Source: Desmodesmus armatus
Taxonomy: Eukaryota > Chlorophyta > Chlorophyceae > Sphaeropleales > Scenedesmaceae
Direction: 5' to 3'
Assembly (NCBI GenBank): GCA_007449985.2
Contig: VIIQ02000559.1
Span: 92,501 to 156,500, forward strand
Length of the DNA stretch: 64,000 bases
A program made the translations under genes and the position numbers. The notes beneath the pieces are model-generated. The model was not told the origin of the DNA and did not search any database. It was given only the letters and a program-made list of their open reading frames with translations. Numbering within the stretch: position 1 is the stretch's first letter; every line of letters starts with the position of its first letter. This document shows positions 9,982 to 21,700 of the stretch, piece after piece.

Positions 9982-12675
9982 TCAATGCCTAACTACCCGC
10001 AAACCGTTGCCTCCTGACAGCACCACATGCCATGCAATGAAAGGCTGCTGTGTGAGCGCAAGCCCCTGCGCCCGCTTAGGGATGATTGCAGAAACCGCAA
10101 AGTCAGCCAAGACGCGCCAAAACTCCCCAACAGCAGCACGCCCTGCAATGCGCTCTACCGTCAGCAGAGGCAACGCAGGACCTTCTGCTGCCACAGCCCA
10201 CGCCACTCTGCGGCCGAAGTCAACAGCACCGATGCCAGCCAGACACACCATGTCCCACACAATATGATGCAACCGGGGATGAGGTTTCACCCCCATCCAC
10301 AAAGCTGCACACTGCAGGCCGCGGTCAGCAGCCAACCAAGGGGGGGCGTCGCCCACCCGGTGAGCTCGCAACTGCCCCTCAATCTCCGCCCGCACCGCCC
10401 CTGCAACAGGACACTCCCAACAATGGTGCTGTACACCGGGCTCAGCAGCCCCACATGCTACACAAGAGGTGCCTGTGTGCATGCGCTGGGCCGTAGGGAA
10501 CGCGTCGAGGGTGAGCCGCCATGCAGCCTCCTTGTGCTCATTAGGCACACGCAGCTTCCACCACCGCCGAAGCACCCGAGTGACCTCGGGCAATTGGCCC
10601 ACAATTGGCTGCAGCATATCAACAGACAACACCCTCTGACGGAAGGCAGCATGCCTGTCAGCAATGGCTGACAGCGCATCCAAGGATTGACACTGGGTAG
10701 CTAGCGACACAGTGAGGGCCTCAAGCTTCACCACATCCCCATTGCGAGTATGCCAGCCCAGATCAGCACACACCCTGTCCCTAGCTGCGGTAAGCTGAGC
10801 CTCCGAAACGGCCGGCAGCCGCCCGGATGGCCTACCCCGCAGCACTGCACGTGCTGCATCCTGCCACGCACTAGGGATGGCCGCGACCAACACAGCCAAC
10901 TCCTCCCTAGCCACCACCATGTTAGCATACCTAGGGCGATGCTGCAACACAGGGTCCCACACATGCATCCTGTATGCCTCCTCCCTTGCCCCCAGGTCAG
11001 GAATGGAACAGATAGCCTCAACCAGCTGCAACCAATGCAGCGCCTGCCCTGCACATTGCAGCTGGGTGAGGCCCAACAAGTCAGGCACCACAAACTCCAA
11101 CCCCACCATCACTTGCCGCTGCTGTCCATACCAGTCCCACTGCTCCCTCTGCGCCACCACCGGATTGGACCACAATGGGACATAGTAACACCACGGGCCG
11201 GGCTGGACCGGGTTAGCGCCCACATGGCGAATATACGGCAGAGCCCTGATGCCAAGGGCAAAAGCACGCAAGGGGTCTGGCAACAGCTGGCCCCCAGCGT
11301 CCCTGAACAACCGACCCTTGTCACACAAGGCCAAGCCCCAATAACCCCCACCAGGCACCACCGGCACATGGTGCTGCAACAGCTCCCTGCTGACTGCAAC
11401 CCAAGGCTTGCGAGCATCCCCCACCAACACTTGCACTGCCTCACAAGCCAGGCGAGAGTGAAGGTGGGCCCGCACTGGCAGCAGACCCAAACCTCCCTCC
11501 CTAGGGTGGGCCTCCATACACGCCCTGGGCACCCCTGGTGCCCGTCGCTGATCATCATCAGGGCCCAGGCCAGCATCAACAAGGGCAGAGGCCCATTTGA
11601 TTAGTTGCCTGGCATGCTCAGCTGGCAGGGCCCCAGCAAAGTGTGCATGATACAACAGTGTGGAGATAGCGTACCCATTGAACGCGAAAGCCCGGCCAAA
11701 CATGGACAGGTCAGGGATGCGGCTGATCTTCTGCACCCGTTCCCGCACAATGCTCAGCCGATGCTCCCAATCCACTCCAACCACCCCCACACTGCCAAAG
11801 ACAACCCCCAGGCTTTTGCAGGTGTCACGCACCGCCATGCCTGCCACAGGGGCAGGATCCACCACCGCTTGGCCCAAAGGCAACAGTTGACACTTGGGTG
11901 GCTGCACCCGCTGGCCTGTGGCATCCCCATACACCGACAAATGCTCCAACAGGCCAGAAACATCAGCCTCCCCAGGCAGGAGGGGCTCCACATCATCCGC
12001 ATACTGTGTGGCGACAAGCCTGCCGGCTGCGACATCAATACCAATGCCACACTGCTTGAGATGGCAGAGCAACGCCTGCCCTGCAAACAGGTACATCAGG
12101 GGTGCCAGAGGGCAGCCCTGCCTAACCCCAGCACCACACCGAAAGAAAGAGCTCTGAAAGCCATTGACAACTGCACATGTCAGAGTGTCTGTCAACAGCA
12201 GCTTCATCCACTGCAGAAACCCGGTACCCACCCCAAGGGCCTCCCCAGCTGCAAACAGAAACTCCCTTGACACAGTGTCATAAGCCTTCCTGAAGTCCAG
12301 GAAAGCAGCTATGGCTGTTTGGTGGCGGGCACGCAGCACCTGGGGCAGCAGCTGCAGCAGCCGCACACTATCCCCTATGTGCCGATGCTGCAAAAAAGCA
12401 CACTGCGCTGGATCGATCATGACCCCCGCCACTTGCAACAACCTGTTGGCCAGTAACTTGGCCATAAGACGGTAATCATAGTTAAGTAATTGAATGGGGC
12501 GATAAGCATCCACATTGGTGTGCACCCCACCAGGTTTCAGCACTGGCACGACCGCCCCATCAAGAAACCCCGGTGGGCACTGCTGTGTTGCCCCAACGGC
12601 CGAGTACAGTTTGGCCAGGATGGGGGCAAGCTGCTGTCGGTACCGCCTGAACAGTTCCCCAGGAATACCGTCCAC
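9982..12675 (-). CDS. LINE ORF2, reverse transcriptase and zinc-knuckle part
   Basis: Open frame of 897 codons ending at 9982. It starts in the RT palm (DGIPGELF, then YRPIQLLNYDYRLMAKLL). It then shows FLDFRKAYD (first catalytic Asp), GVRQGCPLAPL, and YADDVEPLL, the catalytic YxDD motif. Near the C terminus CVACGAAEPGVQHHCWEC is a zf-RVT zinc knuckle typical of L1-clade elements of plants and algae. Function by family: target-primed reverse transcription of the element RNA in the nucleus. The frame continues the endonuclease frame upstream after a one-base slip in a G run near 12663, so this copy is probably dead unless the slip is a sequencing error. Confidence 0.85.
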   Translation of the reverse strand: MDGIPGELFRRYRQQLAPILAKLYSAVGATQQCPPGFLDGAVVPVLKPGGVHTNVDAYRPIQLLNYDYRLMAKLLANRLLQVAGVMIDPAQCAFLQHRHIGDSVRLLQLLPQVLRARHQTAIAAFLDFRKAYDTVSREFLFAAGEALGVGTGFLQWMKLLLTDTLTCAVVNGFQSSFFRCGAGVRQGCPLAPLMYLFAGQALLCHLKQCGIGIDVAAGRLVATQYADDVEPLLPGEADVSGLLEHLSVYGDATGQRVQPPKCQLLPLGQAVVDPAPVAGMAVRDTCKSLGVVFGSVGVVGVDWEHRLSIVRERVQKISRIPDLSMFGRAFAFNGYAISTLLYHAHFAGALPAEHARQLIKWASALVDAGLGPDDDQRRAPGVPRACMEAHPREGGLGLLPVRAHLHSRLACEAVQVLVGDARKPWVAVSRELLQHHVPVVPGGGYWGLALCDKGRLFRDAGGQLLPDPLRAFALGIRALPYIRHVGANPVQPGPWCYYVPLWSNPVVAQREQWDWYGQQRQVMVGLEFVVPDLLGLTQLQCAGQALHWLQLVEAICSIPDLGAREEAYRMHVWDPVLQHRPRYANMVVAREELAVLVAAIPSAWQDAARAVLRGRPSGRLPAVSEAQLTAARDRVCADLGWHTRNGDVVKLEALTVSLATQCQSLDALSAIADRHAAFRQRVLSVDMLQPIVGQLPEVTRVLRRWWKLRVPNEHKEAAWRLTLDAFPTAQRMHTGTSCVACGAAEPGVQHHCWECPVAGAVRAEIEGQLRAHRVGDAPPWLAADRGLQCAALWMGVKPHPRLHHIVWDMVCLAGIGAVDFGRRVAWAVAAEGPALPLLTVERIAGRAAVGEFWRVLADFAVSAIIPKRAQGLALTQQPFIAWHVVLSGGNGLRVVRH

Positions 12676-13904
12676 CCCGGAGCCTTGCCAGGCGCTGTAC
12701 GCAGGATGGCCCGCTCTACCTCCTCAACTGACACCGATGCACTCCCCAGCTCAGCAGCTTGCTCGGCCGTCAGCCGCTGGCTGTGCTGTGCCATGGCCTG
12801 CAGCACCGCCTGCTGTGCTGCAGGCTGCACCTGCGGAGTTGTGCTGACCTCTGCATACCGGCGTCCCACAATGCTGGCCAACCCCACCCCACCCACCACC
12901 AAATGACCCGACCCAGGTGCGTGCAGCCCAGCAATGAACGATGCTCCTTGGCTAGGCCGCAACATCTTGGTCATGACAGGATTAGGCCGCTCCCCCAGAT
13001 GCACCCACTGCTGCCGCCTACGCTGCCGCAATACTTCCTCCTCCTGGGTGAGCAGGCTTGCAAGGCCAGAGGAGGCATCCTGCAGTTCGGTCACGGCTGC
13101 CTGCACCTGTGCCCCATCCTGGCACTGTGCCAACCGCTGCCGTGCTGCCTGCACTGCACCCCATGCTTCCTTTCTGCGGGCTGCCGACCCCTGATTGGCC
13201 CGCCGGGCTTTGGCTTCCCGGTTGAGGGCCTGAACCTGGAGCCGCAACCGCTGCTTGAATGATGACCACCCCACTACCATAGCTAGCGGGTCAGAGGGCA
13301 TGGCTGCATCCTCTACCGCCAGCCAGTCTGCCAGCTGCTGCTCGCACTCTGAGTCCCCTTGCAGGGACAAGTGCAGCTTCGGGAGGCCTGGGCCCAACAC
13401 CCCTGGCCTTGACGGCAGCAGCTGCACCACCACAGGAGTGTGGTCGCTGATTGATGGTTGCTGATCTGCATGCCGGACAGCTGCCACCTGTGGCAGCAGC
13501 CCTGTGCTGACATACACCCTGTCCAACCGCGAGATACCCCGAGGGTGAAAGTAGGTGTATGCTCGCTTGTGGGGGTGCTTGGCCCGCCAGACGTCCCGCA
13601 GGTTTGGCACACACCGCCGCCACGCAGCTGTAGGGGCTGTGTCGCGCGTGGCAGCTGCCCCTGGCCCCCGCTGCTGCAACGGTTGCGGCTGGCTCCCGTC
13701 CCTTTCCTCCCCAGACCCTGCCCCCTGCTGCTGCTGCTGTGTGCTGCTGCTGCTGCTGGCACGGCACGCAACCGCGATCAACGCTAGGGCAGGGCACAAA
13801 GTTCCAGTCCCCCAAAGCGATCATGCGACCCCCTGGAGCAGCGGCGCACCACTCCTGCAGGGTGCCTTCTATGATGTCTACGTTGCGCTGGTATTCTGCA
13901 GCAA
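12537..13904 (-). CDS. LINE ORF2, endonuclease C-terminal part and linker
   Basis: Two overlapping minus-strand frames hold the upstream part of ORF2. The 5' piece (13904 to about 13770) contains ALGDWNFVPCPSVDR, the GDxN motif of APE-type endonucleases. The longer frame (13799-12537) contains AKHPHKRAYTYF, GISRLDRVYV and SDHTPV, the last endonuclease motifs. A basic coiled linker with the RT-entry motif GKAPGW follows. At least two frame changes (near 13750 and near 12663) break the polyprotein. Role by family: nicking the genomic target to prime reverse transcription. Confidence 0.72.
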
Positions 13905-15402
13905 GAAAGGGCGGACGGAACAGAAAACAGCGAACACACAGCTGAATGAATGAAGGTGTTACACGGGTTTCTCAAGCAACTACGTTGCAACTGAACCCAG
14001 CCACGGATGGACACAACCAGCACGGAAGGGGGCCGTTCGGACAAAATGAATGAAGGTGTTACACGGGTTTCTCAAGCAACTACGTTGCAACTGAACCCAG
14101 CCACGGATGGACACAACCAGCACGGAAGGGGGCCGTTCGGACAAACCCCACCATCAAAAGCTTGTCACGCACACTCAGTGTGCTTCCAGATTGCGAACAC
14201 AGAGATATAATACACTGGAAGGACTGAATGGCGCCAACGGCACTGCTTCTCGCACCTGCAGGGTTGCGACAAGAAAGGGCGGACGGAACAGAAAACAGCG
14301 AACACACAGCTGCGAGCCACAAAACACTCCCACATGTTGCAGTGGGCGCACGTGGGGGCAACTTCACCGACACCACCAGTCGCTGCACTGTTCACAAGCC
14401 AGCAGGATAGAAGTCACACAGCAGCCAGCAACTCACATGTCACCACATGCAGAAGCTCAATGCCTAACTACCCGCAAACCGTTGCCTCCTGACAGCACCA
14501 CATGCCATGCAATGAAAGGCTGCTGTGTGAGCGCAAGCCCCTGCGCCCGCTTAGGGATGATTGCAGAAACCGCAAAGTCAGCCAAGACGCGCCAAAACTC
14601 CCCAACAGCAGCACGCCCTGCAATGCGCTCTACCGTCAGCAGAGGCAACGCAGGACCTTCTGCTGCCACAGCCCACGCCACTCTGCGGCCGAAGTCAACA
14701 GCACCGATGCCAGCCAGACACACCATGTCCCACACAATATGATGCAACCGGGGATGAGGTTTCACCCCCATCCACAAAGCTGCACACTGCAGGCCGCGGT
14801 CAGCAGCCAACCAAGGGGGGGCGTCGCCCACCCGGTGAGCTCGCAACTGCCCCTCAATCTCCGCCCGTTCGGACAAACCCCACCATCAAAAGCGAACACA
14901 CAGCTGAATGAATGAAGGTGTTACACGGGTTTAATGAATGAATGAAGGTGTTACACGGGTTTCTCAAGCAACTACGTTGCAACACACAGCTGCAACTCTG
15001 CGTGAGTGAATGAATGAATGAAGGTGTTACACGGGTTTCTCAAGCAACTACGTTGCAACTGAACCCAGCCACGGATGGACACAACCAGCACGGAAGGGGG
15101 CCGTTCGGACAAACCCCACCATCAAAAGCTTTTTTTTTGAATGAATGAAGGTGTTACACGGGTTTCTCAAGCAACTACGTCGACATCAAAAGCTTGTCAC
15201 GCACACTCAGTGTGCTTCCAGATTGCGAACACAGAGATATAATACACTGGAAGGAAGAAGAAGAAGAATGAAGGTGTTACACGGGTTTCTCAAGCAACTA
15301 CGTTGCAACTGAACCCAGCCACGGATGGACACAACCAGCACGGAAGGACTGAATGGCGCCAACGGCACTGCTTCTCGCACCTGCAGGGTTCATCTGCGTG
15401 AG
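13902..15402 (-). repeat. array C of nested 5'-truncated LINE 3' ends
   Basis: Seven more tail copies (near 13952, 14051, 14914, 14947, 15020, 15147 and 15269), all in minus orientation. The 14051-14868 copy reaches into the RT ORF C terminus and then joins abruptly to another tail fragment. The flank CTGCGTGAG appears both at 14998-15006 and just before the TRIM at 15394-15402. Confidence 0.85.
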
Positions 15403-15464
15403 TGTCACATGGATGGAATCCCCGTGATGAGCATCTAGAGACCTTTTGGCCACGCCACGTTACA
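15403..15464. repeat. TRIM left LTR, 62 bp
   Basis: Begins TGTCACATGG and ends CACGTTACA. It differs from the right LTR only at one position (CATGG versus CGTGG). Confidence 0.85.
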
Positions 15465-15465
15465 A

Positions 15466-15555
15466 TTGGTAGCGGAGTTAGCCGAGCGCCTATGGTGCGG
15501 CGCTCTAGATCCTGCGCCTGTGGAGGCGTACGTTCGAATCGGGTGCGGACGGGTT
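15466..15555 (+). promoter_or_regulatory. tRNA-like segment with pol III box A and box B
   Basis: TTAGCCGAGCGCC (about 15479-15491) fits box A and CGTTCGAATCG (about 15533-15543) fits box B, with spacing like a long-variable-arm tRNA (Leu/Ser type). The anticodon-loop region would read CTCTAGA. Acceptor and T stems pair poorly, so this is not called as a working tRNA gene. It may be a tRNA relic or a pol III promoter carried by the TRIM. Confidence 0.45.
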
Positions 15556-15666
15556 ACTCTCCCCCAGGTCCATGTCGGTTCGACGAGTTGCCTACGCGGC
15601 GTGATTGAAGAGTTCTCTCCCGAAAAAGGCTGAGGACAGCCTTTGTTTGATTAGGTGGGGGAGAAT

Positions 15667-15728
15667 TGTCACGTGGATGGAATCCCCGTGATGAGCATCT
15701 AGAGACCTTTTGGCCACGCCACGTTACA
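15667..15728. repeat. TRIM right LTR, 62 bp
   Basis: Begins TGTCACGTGG and ends CACGTTACA. The target duplication GTGAG follows at 15729-15733. Confidence 0.85.
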
Positions 15729-15733
15729 GTGAG

Positions 15734-18700
15734 ACCCCGCCTCGCTAGGGTGTGTTGATTCAACGACGTCGCTGTCATCAAGCTCGTCTGGCATGGACGT
15801 CGACAGAGTAAAGGCGTACCAGAAGGTCAGGATGGACCAGTAGAACACCCAAAGGCCAGACATGGGGCCCTTGCTGACAGCACCATTGACTGCACCTGCA
15901 CATTTCTGGCACTGGAATGGGGCTGTTGATCCATAACCCTTGAGGCATGTGCCACAGAACAGGCCATAGTAACCTTCCTCATGATCACACTGCCCGTGCA
16001 TATAAGCAGTCCAGTCATTGATTGTATGTGTTTGGTTGTAGCGATTGGCCACGGTGTCAGGATGCACTTTTTCAAGCATCATGTGTTCATGTTCACAGGC
16101 ATCAGGATTCATGCACCTGCACAGCGCCATGACACCACAACCTTTTGCTGCTACTGAGTGCTGATTATTTTAGAGTATCCGGGTCTGCACTGCAGCCTGT
16201 CACAGGGTGGCACCCTTCCCCCTGGTGAGCGGAGAGAGGGGGGCGAATTAGCAGGCGTGACAGGACAGTTGGTGCAAAGTTTGGGTGCTGAGTGTCATGT
16301 CTGCAGTGCAGTCTGCAGAACGCCTGGCATGCCGGACACGCGTAACATTTTAGATGGCAGTTCGCAGCATCCCACGCTCTGTGTAGCAGGCATCACTGAA
16401 CACTGCTGGGTCAGCAACATCCAACTTGATAAGCATTTCGTACCTGCAACCGAGTGAGGCCGCCTTGGCAACTGGCAATCTAAAGTTTGCCGAGCCACGG
16501 TGGGCTGACCTTGCAAGCAGCCCCACGTACACCTGCTGCTGGTCGCTTCACCCACTCCCAACACAAAAGCCAGGCACGCTGCGTTGATTGAGAGGAAGAG
16601 CATGTGTGACTGCACTGCAGTCGCCATGTCCCCACCATGCCCACAGAAGCTTGAGGCACCCTAGGGGTCAGGGGGCTGTTTTAGCTTTCTTCTCTTTCTG
16701 TGTCGGCATTCATTTGGACCCACCCTCTCCCCCCATGCCACCCCCCACACCCCCCCACCAACACACACCTTCTGATCTCTCGCACATCTGGCATCCACGG
16801 ATCATCCACGTGACAGTCTGTGCATCCGGGGCTTGTTTTGCAAGCTACTGTTGGGATGATGCCAGTGGAGACTGTTGGCAATCAGTATTGCACCTCCAGG
16901 AGCATAGCCAGTGGCAGGAGCACTGGTACATGCCTCAGAAGTATGACCTGTAGCGCCGCTTGAAGCATCAACACTCTCCATTGAGTAGGTTCCCGCTGCG
17001 CATTGCTCGCAAAACCCACTAGTATTGGAGTAGCGGTCACCCATATCACACAAGCGCGTCCACCACTGCACTCCTGGACTGAACCAGTTGATCGCTCCAG
17101 GGCGTGCGGGATTACCAAAAACCAGCTGAAAGTAGGGGCCAGCATAAACGTCACCACCTGTGTTGTTACCAAAGTCAACAGTCAAACGCAGTTGCGTCTT
17201 GCGATCAAAAGCCGTGCTGGTATCACCTTTCCTTGTTTCATCTGCCATGTCTGTGCACACACCGCCACCAGCGAGGGCTGTACAGCCCTTGATGCTGTTG
17301 TTGCTTATGTCGGTGTGTGCCCCTGCTTGCAGCATGATGCCACCTGCGACATTTGCCAGCAGTCACAGCCGCAAGATTCTCAACATGGTGTCAAATACCA
17401 CTGCTGCATGGCATCATGATCAATGTGACCGCTGTCAGCAGGATACATGCTTGGATTAAGGCAGGCTGCCATGGTGTCAAGCGCTGGTCATTTGCTGGCA
17501 TGCATGCATTGACAGTGGGGTGCCAGTGGAAGCCAGCCAGAGCCTTATCATTACCCTCTATGATCTGAGGTGGCAAGTCTGCAGCTGGTACACTATGAAT
17601 GCACTGCCATGTGGTGCCAGCCGCTGGCATCGGAACCCGCATCACTATGGAATGCACAGCTTAGCACGCACCTCCATTGCCAAGTGCTGTGTTCCTCTGG
17701 ACAGAGCAGTCGCTGACATAAAGAGTCCAACTCCATGGGCCAGTGGGATTCCCTGGGGATTGAGCCATCACACTGCTCATGTTGATGCGTGTGTCGGCAT
17801 TGCGCCACACATATACATCTGTCCTAGTTCCCATGTACAACCCACCGCCATGGCGTAGGGCAGTGTTGTCAGTCACATTGGTTTGTTTCATATAGAGGTG
17901 GCCAAAGTGGGTGTGCACAGCTCCTGCATCAACGTCAACAGTACAGTACAGTACAGTACAGTATTGCAACGACCTCGTAAGAGGAAGTTGCTTAGGAGGC
18001 GTATAGGCTCCCCCCTCCCCCCCGCAGGGGGGGAGGGCAGGTCAATACGGGGTAGGAAACGGCCGTTAGCAGGCCAGCTGTGGTTCATGCCAACGTTGAT
18101 ATGTTGACAAACAACAAAACGCTTTGCTATTACGGCTGCGTGGCTTGCAGCGCTAGATTGAACTTGAACCCAGCAGCTCCGAGGGGCAAACGCAAATCTG
18201 CTCATAATTTAGCGATAAAGTTTGTTCTTCATCCTGGTTCAGCTCTCCGTGAAACCTGAGCGGGGCTAGTTGCGTGTATTTAGAAACACCGATATATCTC
18301 TGCAGCCACTGTCTGTTTCGTTATGGGGGCGACTCGATAAGGTGTGTAGCTATGGGCGGAAGGCATTGGTAACATTTGCGTGTGTGCTCTTGTACATGGG
18401 GGCAGCGACAGTTGCTGGTCCCCGAACCAGGTGACTAACCTGCAGGTACCAGCAGCTGCAAACGCGTAATCCCAAGCATTAATCAACAGTGCCAAATTGC
18501 TGTCGGATGCGTGCCTCATGCATGTTACCCATGCTACTCCGCATGTCACCGCGACCATTGCATCAGGAGAGGTCATCTGCTCCTAAGGAAGCCAGACGAC
18601 CCGGCAGCTGCAACTTAGACACCTTGCATCAGTGCCGCATCGATGCAACACAGCCAGCTTAGGCAGCATGCGGCAGCCTGCCTACAGACCACTATTGCCC

Positions 18701-21700
18701 ATGCAGCATGCTTGGTGTGAGTGCAAATTGCTGCAGTTGCGCGGCATGCCTGTGCAGAATTGCTACAACAGTTCCGAATTCAGCTTCAACATACTGTGCT
18801 TGTCATGGTATGGCACAAGGAGTTTTGCACAGCCACGGTACAGGTGTGCCACATACCCATAAAAAGCCGAGGTCGTTGCAGTACTGACGCCAGCCGGGCG
18901 TTAGACGTTCTATAGTACAGTGACTGTGGGAGGGGATCCCAAGCCTCAGTACTAGCCAGCAAGCCAAGGCCTCACAAGGGTGCCCCGAAGGACCTTCAAC
19001 TTGTCATAACCCAGTCTCTAAGGTCAGGTGTGGGGGCGATCAAGATCACCCGCAGGCCAGCCGTCAATTCCAGTGCCAGTAACACGCAAATCAGGGTCAG
19101 CACTATGCACCAGCATGCATGCATATGCTCCATGTGGCCTCAAACTGGCAGTCCTCATCGTGCAGGGCACAGATTCATGACCCAAGCTGAGCACTAACGC
19201 AGTACTGCCACTGGCCACGGTGCCAGTGCATTCAGCAAACTCCCAGATTGAGTCCTGGGTCGACTCTGGATGTCATAACAACATGATCCCAGTTTGGCCT
19301 GGGTTCGCACAGGTTTTGTCTCTCTCACCTCCATCAAGGACTGCGGTATTGTGCTCCAGCTTGCTTCTGTTCATGTGCACTTTTGCTTTGTAGTTGGATA
19401 TGGCACCACCAACGCCATGGTACAGCTGACTTCGCTTGAGAACTTCAAATAAGAGGTTGGAACCCTCCAAGGCGGCCATGCCTGCATTATTCTTTGTAAA
19501 AGTCACGTTGTCCATCCCAACCACTGCAGGGTAGCTTGCCACTAAAGCACCACCCATTGCTGCAGCATTGTCCACAAACATGGTGTTGCGCATGTGCAGG
19601 GTGTCTTGGATGGTGGCAAACCCCTGATGGGGGATGTTGTTAGCACGAGGCCTCCCAAACCACACAGCCCCTCCCTCAAGGGCTTTGTTCATGGCAAACT
19701 TGCATGCCTGCATGGTGACGTTGCTGGCCATGAACATGCATGCTCCCCCATATCCAAGTTGGCCGCCCCGATCAAACTCGTCCGCCAGCCAGGCCGTGGC
19801 ATAGTTATCCTCAAATATGCTGTCTGTGACTGTCAGTCGAGACTCCCAGGCTGCTACAGCACCACCAACTGCTTATACCATCATCAACGTTTTCTGTGCA
19901 TTTTTTCTCATAGTTCATAGTGCGGGTATTATTTGCAAAACTACTATGAACAAACTTAGCAGCATTTCCCTCGTCTCCCTCATCCCCCACATCTGCCTCA
20001 TCTCCCTCATGCCCCACATCTCCCTCATACCCCTCATCCCCACATCTGCCTCATCTCCCTCATGCCCCACATCTCCCTCATACCCCTCATCCCCCACATC
20101 TGCCTCATCTCCCTCACGCCCCACATCTCCCTCATCTCCCTCATCCCCCTCATCCCCCACATCTCCCTCATCCCCCACATCTCCCTCATCCCCCACATCC
20201 CCCTCATCCCCCACATCTCCCTCATCCCCCTCATCCCCACATCCCCCACATCTCCCACATCCCCCACATCTCCCTCATCCCCCTCATCCCCCACATCTCC
20301 CTCATCCCCCACATCGCCCTCATCCCCCACATCTCCCTCATCCCCCTCATCCCCCACATCTCCCTCATCCCCCACATCTGCCTCATCCCCCACATCTCCC
20401 TCATCCCCCACATCTCCCTCATCCCCCACATCTGCCTCATCCCCCACATCTCCCTCATCCCCCACATCTGCCTCATCTCCCTCACGCCCCACATCTCCCT
20501 CATCTCCCTCATCTCCCTCATCTCCCTCATCCCCCTCATCCCCCACATCTCCCTCATCCCCCACATCTCCCTCATCCCCCCTATTTCCCTCATCTCCCAC
20601 ATCTCCCACATCTCCCACTTTGTGCTCTTATGACCGGCTCCGGGCGGACAACCCCACACCCGCCTCAAACGCACCTCTAGTGTTGGTTGTGTGCGCTCAT
20701 TTGTGAAGGTGTGGTTGTCTGTTGGCGTGTTTGTTGTGTGTTGATATCCCCATTGCCATCATGCCCATCCCCATCCCCGCTGGGTGGAAAAGCTGTGGCA
20801 TGCCTGCAGACTGATGTGGGTAGAGCACTGGCTGCATACCCGCCATGCCAGCGGCGCTGGCTGCTGCCATGATCTGCAGGTGAGGGTGCAGCATGGGGCC
20901 TCCTCTAACCATCTGCTGCTGAATGCCGCTTGCAACTGGAGCCTGAGGTCCAGACCCCGCCTGTTGCTGATGCTCATGGTGGGCAAAGGAATGTGGCAGC
21001 TGCATGGCACCTGCTGGGGCGGCCATCAGGGCGGAGCTCTGCATCATGATGCTGCTGCTGCTGGGAGTGCTGCTGCCGGGGGGGGGGGGGGGGGGGGGGG
21101 GGGGCTGGTACTGGGGCTGCTGCATGTGCATGGGCCTCCCTTATTTTGCCCAACCCCCTTAATCCCCACATCTCCCTCACCCCCCTCATCTCCCTCATTC
21201 CCCTCAACCCCCACTCCTCCCTCACTTCTCTCACCCTCCACATCTGCCACATCTCCCTCACCCTCCTCATCTCCCTCGCCCCCTTGCTTCCCTCATCAGC
21301 CCCCTCGCTTTGCTCAACCCTCTCGCTTTGCTCAACCCCCTCGCTTCCCTCCACCCCCTAATTGCCGCCTTTCCCTTCGACCCCCTTGGTCGCCTAGTTG
21401 CCAACTTGCCCTCCCTTCCCTCAACCCCCTCACTGCCCCCGTGCCCTCCTTTTACACAACTCCCCCACTGCCCTCCTTTTACCAACCCAAAGTACTTCTG
21501 TCCCTCGACGTCGACCCCCTCAGTCCGCACATGTGAGATGCACAGAAAACGTTGATGAGGGAGATGTGGGGATGTGGGGGATGAGGGAGATGTGGGGGGT
21601 GAGGGAGATGTGGGGGATGAGGGAGATGAGGGAAATGTGGGGGATGAGGGGGCTGCCTGTTACAAATTTGTTACTTTTTCAAATGTTTGCACTATGAGGT

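Larger units (their letters stand above)
9577..13905 (-). mobile_element. L1-type non-LTR retrotransposon, 5'-truncated, with (ATTC)n tail
   Basis: Longest LINE copy in the window, read on the minus strand. The order is the C-terminal part of an APE-type endonuclease, a linker, reverse transcriptase, a zinc knuckle, a 3' UTR of about 400 bases, and a tail of tandem ATTC at 9577 instead of poly(A). The 5' end is cut off near 13905 inside the endonuclease, where it joins an internal fragment of another copy. No target-site duplication can be assigned because both sides are more LINE tail sequence. Confidence 0.85.
15403..15728. mobile_element. TRIM: 326-bp LTR retrotransposon miniature with tRNA-like interior
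   Basis: Two 62-bp direct repeats (15403-15464 and 15667-15728) differ at one base and have LTR-type ends TGTCAC...GTTACA. A perfect 5-bp duplication GTGAG flanks them (15398-15402 and 15729-15733). Just after the left LTR lies TTGGTAGCGGAG, similar to a methionine-tRNA primer-binding site (TGGTATCAGAG). Just before the right LTR is the purine tract AGGTGGGGGAGAA. No protein is encoded, so the element must be mobilised by an autonomous LTR element. It sits against the last visible exon of the beta-helix gene. Confidence 0.85.
19882..21557. repeat. 19-bp perfect inverted repeat around the minisatellite block
   Basis: CATCAACGTTTTCTGTGCA at 19882-19900 is exactly complementary to 21539-21557. 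The right copy is joined directly to a reversed piece of the minisatellite (21558-21655). This suggests that the border of the block was copied in inverted orientation. Confidence 0.7.

Noticed and set aside
1..15402. CRISPR-like array of regularly repeated units
   Set aside because: Units are LINE tails of unequal length ending in ATTC repeats, with no short repeat/unique spacer pattern and no cas genes; the genome is eukaryotic.
15466..15555. Functional tRNA gene
   Set aside because: Box A and box B fit, but acceptor and T stems pair poorly and it lies wholly inside a TRIM.
19817..20706. Long Pro/His/Ser frames and Gly/Asp/Glu frames on both strands
   Set aside because: Produced by a 9-bp minisatellite whose unit is a multiple of three; no start context or non-repeat domain.
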